Source: Roseburia_C amylophila
Lineage (GTDB): Bacteria > Bacillota > Clostridia > Lachnospirales > Lachnospiraceae
NCBI RefSeq assembly: GCF_025567465.1
Contig: NZ_JAOQKI010000014.1
Location: 1 to 64,000, forward strand
Direction of reading: 5' to 3'
Length of the DNA: 64,000 nucleotides
Position numbers and translations under genes: made by a program. This document shows, piece by piece, positions 60,578 through 64,000 of the stretch. Position 1 is the stretch's first letter, and every line of letters begins with the position of its first letter. Under the pieces are notes generated by a model. It saw only the letters and a list, made by a program, of their open reading frames with translations. It had not been told where the DNA came from and ran no database searches.

Positions 60578-61351
60578 TCAATTATCAATTGTACTTTTTA
60601 TTATGTTTTCATTAAAAGTATTGGCAATATTTTCATAAGCAGCTATGGCAACCGCCCTATCTACTTCCGATAATACATTAACAGCCGATATATTATCATC
60701 AAAAGCCGCATCTTTTTTACTCTTTTGCATATTAATCTCTTCTATCTGTCTGCGCTTTTCTGCCGCCTCCTCACTACGCTCTAAATATTGTCTACGCCGT
60801 TTAGCCTTCTCTTCATCTTCAGCTTTCATTTGCGCCTCTATCTTTGCTTTTTTTTCTGGTGAAACATCTCCACAAACATAATAGTGTGCAGTTCCATCCG
60901 GGTGAATAACCATACCATAAGATTGAATCTCAAACCCCCCGACTGCCATCTGCGCCTTCACAGTTGACTGCGAAGCAAAAAAATCCTGTATCATCTTTTC
61001 GTAATAAGCTGCTTTTTTGGGATCATTTGCCATTGTTTCCAAAACATTGGGTGCAATCACAATATTATTCATCCCATATGTCCCCGTCCCCAATGAATCC
61101 ATACTCTTTTGATCACTTCCAACATTTTGGATCATTATATTCCCATATTTAGCCTTTAAATATTCAGTGTAGGTATCTACTTTTGAAACACTATTTTCAT
61201 TTGGCTTCTGTACTTTCTCTGTATTATCACCCTCTTTAGCAGATAAAATCTTATTGAAATCTAAATGATTGGCTTGCCCTGTCGTCTTATTCTGTTGATA
61301 CCTATAATTCTGATTATAAGCATTAACTAAATTTTCAACGCCTAATCCCAT
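60578..61351 (-). CDS. island protein K, DUF6033-like (257 aa)
   Basis: N-terminus GLGVENLVNAYNQNYRYQ (polar, no Sec signal), core YTEYLKAKYGNIMIQNVG, then NNIVIAPNVLETMANDPKKA and AYYEKMIQDFF, the sheet segment GMVIHPDGTAHYYVCGDVSP, and a long charged coiled coil (about 170-215; KAKIEAQMKAEDEEKAKRRR). I recall this arrangement as the DUF6033 family of Lachnospiraceae. AAAGGAG precedes the ATG, and a hairpin leader lies in the 5' region. Function unknown. Confidence 0.75.
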   Translation of the reverse strand: MGLGVENLVNAYNQNYRYQQNKTTGQANHLDFNKILSAKEGDNTEKVQKPNENSVSKVDTYTEYLKAKYGNIMIQNVGSDQKSMDSLGTGTYGMNNIVIAPNVLETMANDPKKAAYYEKMIQDFFASQSTVKAQMAVGGFEIQSYGMVIHPDGTAHYYVCGDVSPEKKAKIEAQMKAEDEEKAKRRRQYLERSEEAAEKRRQIEEINMQKSKKDAAFDDNISAVNVLSEVDRAVAIAAYENIANTFNENIIKSTIDN

Positions 61352-61362
61352 ATTAACTCCTT

Positions 61363-61405
61363 TCCACGGTTCTTCTGTCAGTCAGAACCGTACCTGCTCT
61401 CTCCA
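61363..61405 (-). promoter_or_regulatory. structured leader before island gene K
   Basis: Minus strand: GGAGAGAGCAGGTA, then the hairpin CGGTTCT, GACTGAC, AGAAGAACCG, directly followed by the ribosome site GGAAAGGAG. The stem ends three bases before that site, so its folding could affect initiation. Confidence 0.6.
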
Positions 61406-61441
61406 TCCGAAGCCCAAGCAGTAACCTTTAATTGATTTATT

Positions 61442-61476
61442 GGAGTAAGATAACCCTTTTGGAGTTATCTTACTCC
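61442..61476. terminator. 13-bp perfect hairpin between agrD and gene K
   Basis: GGAGTAAGATAAC (61442-61454) and GTTATCTTACTCC (61464-61476) around a 9-base loop. The T-rich tail is on the plus strand; on the minus (coding) strand it could stabilise or process the transcript. Confidence 0.6.
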
Positions 61477-61539
61477 TTTTGTTTTGCCATTACGATAATC
61501 ACAACCGCAACACTCCACAAAATATTTCATTATTCTGAC

Positions 61540-61689
61540 CTAGTTTTCCCTTTTCTTCGGTCTTTTCGGCTGATGATAAATCGCTGAACACTCTGCCGTC
61601 CTGCCAAGAACTGTTTTTTCCACTTCATTCCGGGCAATTCTCTCCACTACCTTCAATACCTTGTTTGTAATCTTTTCTGCTTTCTTCAT
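61540..61689 (-). CDS. agrD: AgrD-type cyclic autoinducer peptide precursor
   Basis: A 49-aa precursor. The N-terminal part (KKAEKITNKVLKVVERIAR) is an amphipathic helix, then the core AECSAIY and the acidic-free tail HQPKRPKK. In AgrD proteins a Cys four residues before the cleavage point forms a thiolactone; here CSAIY would be the ring, followed by the typical QPKxPK recognition tail. AGGAGGTAAAGGTAAG precedes the ATG at 61689. Its start overlaps the stop of an agrB remnant (ATGA). No agrC or agrA is in the window. Identification rests on pattern and arrangement. Confidence 0.72.
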   Translation of the reverse strand: MKKAEKITNKVLKVVERIARNEVEKTVLGRTAECSAIYHQPKRPKKREN

Positions 61690-61808
61690 CTTACCTTTAC
61701 CTCCTGTTTCAATAATTTTGCTACGCACATCAGAAGCGAACACAATATGATAGCGATTGACATATAACTTACATAGAGCTGGTTCATCCCCAAGATGTAT
61801 ATTTTTTT
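61686..61808 (-). pseudogene. 3' remnant of agrB
   Basis: In the frame overlapping agrD by ATGA, about 40 codons read LGMNQLYVSYMSIAIILCSL then LMCVAKLLKQEVKVR, one membrane helix and a basic tail as at the end of AgrB. Tandem stop codons TGA TAA stand at 61814-61809 just before an A9 run, and no AgrB catalytic region (His and Cys) is found upstream. The processing enzyme is therefore truncated. Confidence 0.6.
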
Positions 61809-61952
61809 TTATCATATTTGTGCCTTAATCTCCACTTGTATCATTTACAATATTGCTTGTAACAAGTGTCCCTATGTGAAAGGCACACTCTACACTTTAT
61901 TGTTGTTATCTTCCATTTTCCGAGCAATTATAACTTTTCCAATCTACGTTTA

Positions 61953-63017
61953 TCAAATGCTCCAAAATTTAGATGCCAGCTCCCGATTTATGATAGATGA
62001 GAGAAAATTAGGATTATTATTCTGGAACACTTTCAGACTTTCAAAAAAAGCCGCTTTATTCTCTGTCTTTATATCTGAAAAAGTTGCATCCAGCTTCTGA
62101 TCTTTTACATTTTTCTCCACATATTCCTCCGACTGCTTTTCGTAATTATCAACCATCGAAGGATTCTTTTTCACTGCCCCTTCATACCAATTTGTAAGGT
62201 ATTTTAATGCATTAAGCTGTCTGTCCTCATTGCTGCTTTCTTTACTAATCTTCTGATATTCCGTGTATGCACTGCCGTCCATCGTCCTCATCATATCAAG
62301 CGCATTTGTAGTCTTTACAAGATTGCTACCATGTCCAAGATATGTACCTTTCCCTACTCCATAGTCCATATTTCCGTTATTGTCAGCTTTTCCTGCGCTC
62401 GCAAGCTTTGCGATAGACTCCATTGCTTCCAAAAATGGTTTTCTGCTATCTTCCGGGATAAAATTCTCTGCCGCATATTCCGCTTTTTTCATACCAAGTG
62501 AAATATTTGCCTGCCGTTCTTCCTCTGTCATAGAGCCAGTATTTCCAACAAGGAAATTCTGACGGATGATATCATACACAAATCCCTGTTCCTCTTTGCT
62601 GCAGTTCTCCACCGCAGATGCAACCGCCTTGTCTGCACCATACATTCCGGAATATGCCGGAAGTTCTAGTGAGTTATCAACCTGCGTAATTTCTTTTTGA
62701 AACGCTGCATTTCTCGCCTCCATTGATTCCCGCTGCTCCTGTGTTACATTGGCATCCACTATACCTTTCTTGTTTTCCACAAGTGCAGCCATTCCATCTC
62801 CCGAAAATTCAACAATAACCGCATCTCCATACTGCGAACCGATGTCCTTCATCGCCTGCAGGGTTTCTTCCCTTGACATCTTGTCCATAATCTTATTGCC
62901 ATGTTCATCTGTAGTGTTAAATTCATACTTTACAAGGGTGTCTTTCTTATATATACCATTCCCGTATGAGGGAATATTCGTTGTTCCTCTGTAAAACTGA
63001 CTGTAATCAATATTCAT
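61953..63017 (-). CDS. island protein L, unknown function (354 aa)
   Basis: A soluble protein: NIDYSQFYRGTTNIPSYGNG at the N-terminus, then a charged globular part (MSREETLQAMKDIGSQYGDA, VIVEFSGDGMAALV), a middle helical region (EEQGFVYDIIRQNFLVG) and a C-terminal region ending near INRELASKFWSI. The start is the ATG at 63017 (GAGGAG ten bases upstream); a GTG at 63026 sits too close to it. Tyr/Asn-rich start as in the other island proteins. No recognised domain. Confidence 0.72.
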   Translation of the reverse strand: MNIDYSQFYRGTTNIPSYGNGIYKKDTLVKYEFNTTDEHGNKIMDKMSREETLQAMKDIGSQYGDAVIVEFSGDGMAALVENKKGIVDANVTQEQRESMEARNAAFQKEITQVDNSLELPAYSGMYGADKAVASAVENCSKEEQGFVYDIIRQNFLVGNTGSMTEEERQANISLGMKKAEYAAENFIPEDSRKPFLEAMESIAKLASAGKADNNGNMDYGVGKGTYLGHGSNLVKTTNALDMMRTMDGSAYTEYQKISKESSNEDRQLNALKYLTNWYEGAVKKNPSMVDNYEKQSEEYVEKNVKDQKLDATFSDIKTENKAAFFESLKVFQNNNPNFLSSIINRELASKFWSI

Positions 63018-63166
63018 AATATACACTCTCCTCTACTTTATTTTTTCTTAGGTATTTGTGAAATACCAAAAGTCTCATAAATACAATATTTTTACCACAT
63101 AAAACATACTATATTTTTATAGTTTCATACTTGTATATATATCTTATGCAAACATATAATATCTGC

Positions 63167-63532
63167 CTAAATCATCAACTTTATATACATTATTTCCGGT
63201 ATATGATCTAAAGTGATCGTAATATCCTTATTATAGGTATCCTTCGCGAAACTTAATGCCCGGTACTCTGTAATATTGAATTCGTAATAGTCCACATCCT
63301 CCGTATCCGATAAACTTCCCTTTAAATATCCGTCCGGCTTATTGATAAGTGCCGTCAGATCCAGTGTTCTTCCAAACTCATCCTGATCCGTATATTTATT
63401 TGTTTTCCAGAAATAATCATTGGAAACTTTACTATTTTCTACTGCAATATTTTTATCAGTGGGTAAACCTTTTTTCTTAAAATCATATCCCACAAGCTGC
63501 GCATGCATCTCTACTGTGCGGGTTATTACCAT
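63167..63532 (-). CDS. island protein M, probably C-terminally truncated (121 aa)
   Basis: AAGGAGAATGAATAG precedes the ATG at 63532. The sequence (VITRTVEMHAQLVGYDFKKK, GYLKGSLSDTEDVDYYEFNI, TYNKDITITLDHIPE) looks like the first part of a larger beta-sandwich protein resembling pre-peptidase C-terminal-type domains, but it stops abruptly after IMYIKLMI. I think the 3' part was lost. It could still make a short product. Confidence 0.55.
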   Translation of the reverse strand: MVITRTVEMHAQLVGYDFKKKGLPTDKNIAVENSKVSNDYFWKTNKYTDQDEFGRTLDLTALINKPDGYLKGSLSDTEDVDYYEFNITEYRALSFAKDTYNKDITITLDHIPEIMYIKLMI

Positions 63533-63568
63533 CTATTCATTCTCCTTGTGTATAATTACTTTTCATAA

Positions 63569-64000
63569 TCATAATACTTTCCTGAAACTATACGCATACA
63601 TATCCGAATACATGTTATCATGCGGTTGTGGCGTCAGCCTTCTATCCAATGCCGCCATATCCACCGTAAAACCACTGTCTGCCACAGAAAAAGCACCATT
63701 ACTGAATTGAAACTCCGAAGTAAAGTCTGGAATCCCCAGATCACCGCTTGTCCGGTTATGTCCTATAATATTTATCAATGCATCCTTTATCCGCTCTATC
63801 TTGGCATTGTCCTTTGTTTTGTTAATCAGATTAGCAGCTTTTCCCGGCAGCCCGCCAATCTTTCCGTCTGGTGTCAGGTAAAGGTTCTCCAGAGAAATAT
63901 CTTCTCCCGTAACCCCTTTTAAGTAACGCCTGACTTCCTGCACATCCGTGGCATACTGGTAGGTATTGGACGACAGATTTCCCACACTGTCAGCAATTCC
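63569..64000 (-). CDS. island protein N, partial at window edge
   Basis: At least 143 codons, open to the end of the window, so the start is not visible; a GTG at 63985 is only an internal candidate. Visible parts: YATDVQEVRRYLKGVTGEDI, LYLTPDGKIGGLPGKAANLI, GDLGIPDFTSEFQFSNGAFS. The segments are those of a larger protein's C-terminal region. No family recognised. Confidence 0.6.
   Translation of the reverse strand, partial: GIADSVGNLSSNTYQYATDVQEVRRYLKGVTGEDISLENLYLTPDGKIGGLPGKAANLINKTKDNAKIERIKDALINIIGHNRTSGDLGIPDFTSEFQFSNGAFSVADSGFTVDMAALDRRLTPQPHDNMYSDMYAYSFRKVL

Noticed and set aside
61795..62100. Hydrophobic plus-strand ORF that resembles a membrane peptide
   Set aside because: It is antisense to the agrB remnant and gene L, has no ribosome site, and its hydrophobicity is explained by the opposite strand's codons.
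1..64000. rRNA, tRNA or CRISPR array
   Set aside because: No CCA-ending cloverleaf, rRNA segment or regularly spaced repeat was seen in the gaps. A tRNAscan or CRISPR finder run would be decisive.

Overview
The window reads as a chromosome segment of a low-to-mid GC anaerobic Firmicute, most likely a gut Lachnospiraceae. The case rests on pyruvate formate-lyase with its activase, the order dnaE-pfkA-TrmH-niaR, rubrerythrin plus desulfoferrodoxin for oxygen defence, several cyclic-di-GMP enzymes, strong AGGAGG ribosome sites, and many small families that I know only from this group. The genus cannot be fixed from sequence alone. I found no rRNA, tRNA or CRISPR array.

Layout. 0-8 kb: an IS3/IS150-type element ends one base after the niaR stop codon, followed by a housekeeping run on the minus strand (niaR, a small conserved gene, a TrmH-type methyltransferase, pfkA, dnaE). 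A 267-bp inverted-repeat element lies between dnaE and a patatin-like gene. 9-30 kb: a truncated surface protein, an AbiEi-like regulator, a radical SAM protein, an MBOAT/SGNH acyl-transfer pair, a divergent MATE/MerR pair with interlocked promoters, pflB-pflA, a three-gene amino-acid ABC transporter, a CPBP protease, and a membrane-tethered DEAH helicase overlapping a NUDIX gene. 30-41 kb: an oxygen and peroxide defence block (PerR-like, rubrerythrin, lactate dehydrogenase, desulfoferrodoxin, YaaA, Bcp) beside a cyclic-di-GMP block (HD-GYP, GGDEF, EAL) and a chemoreceptor, with decayed hemerythrin, NifX-like and flavodoxin genes between them.

41-54 kb is accessory. It holds small stress and modifier genes, then a mobilizable element of about 6.1 kb (44916-51051) with tyrosine integrase, XRE repressor, excisionase, MobA/MobL relaxase, a structured oriT candidate and an sdpRI-like pair. 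Next come a group II intron, a standalone EF-Tu-domain-2-like protein, and a mirrored remnant of the same kind of mobile element carrying a second DUF6061 gene.

54-64 kb is the most unusual part: a minus-strand island of small proteins without Sec signals. They share Asn/Ser/Tyr/Gly-rich N-termini, occur as paralogues, fragments and fossils, and several are preceded by a repeated structured leader. Inside the island lies an apparently intact agrD-type autoinducer precursor overlapping a truncated agrB. The island looks like a repeatedly duplicated and eroding cassette system, possibly exported and possibly linked to peptide signalling. That functional idea is inference. The window ends inside a further gene of the island.
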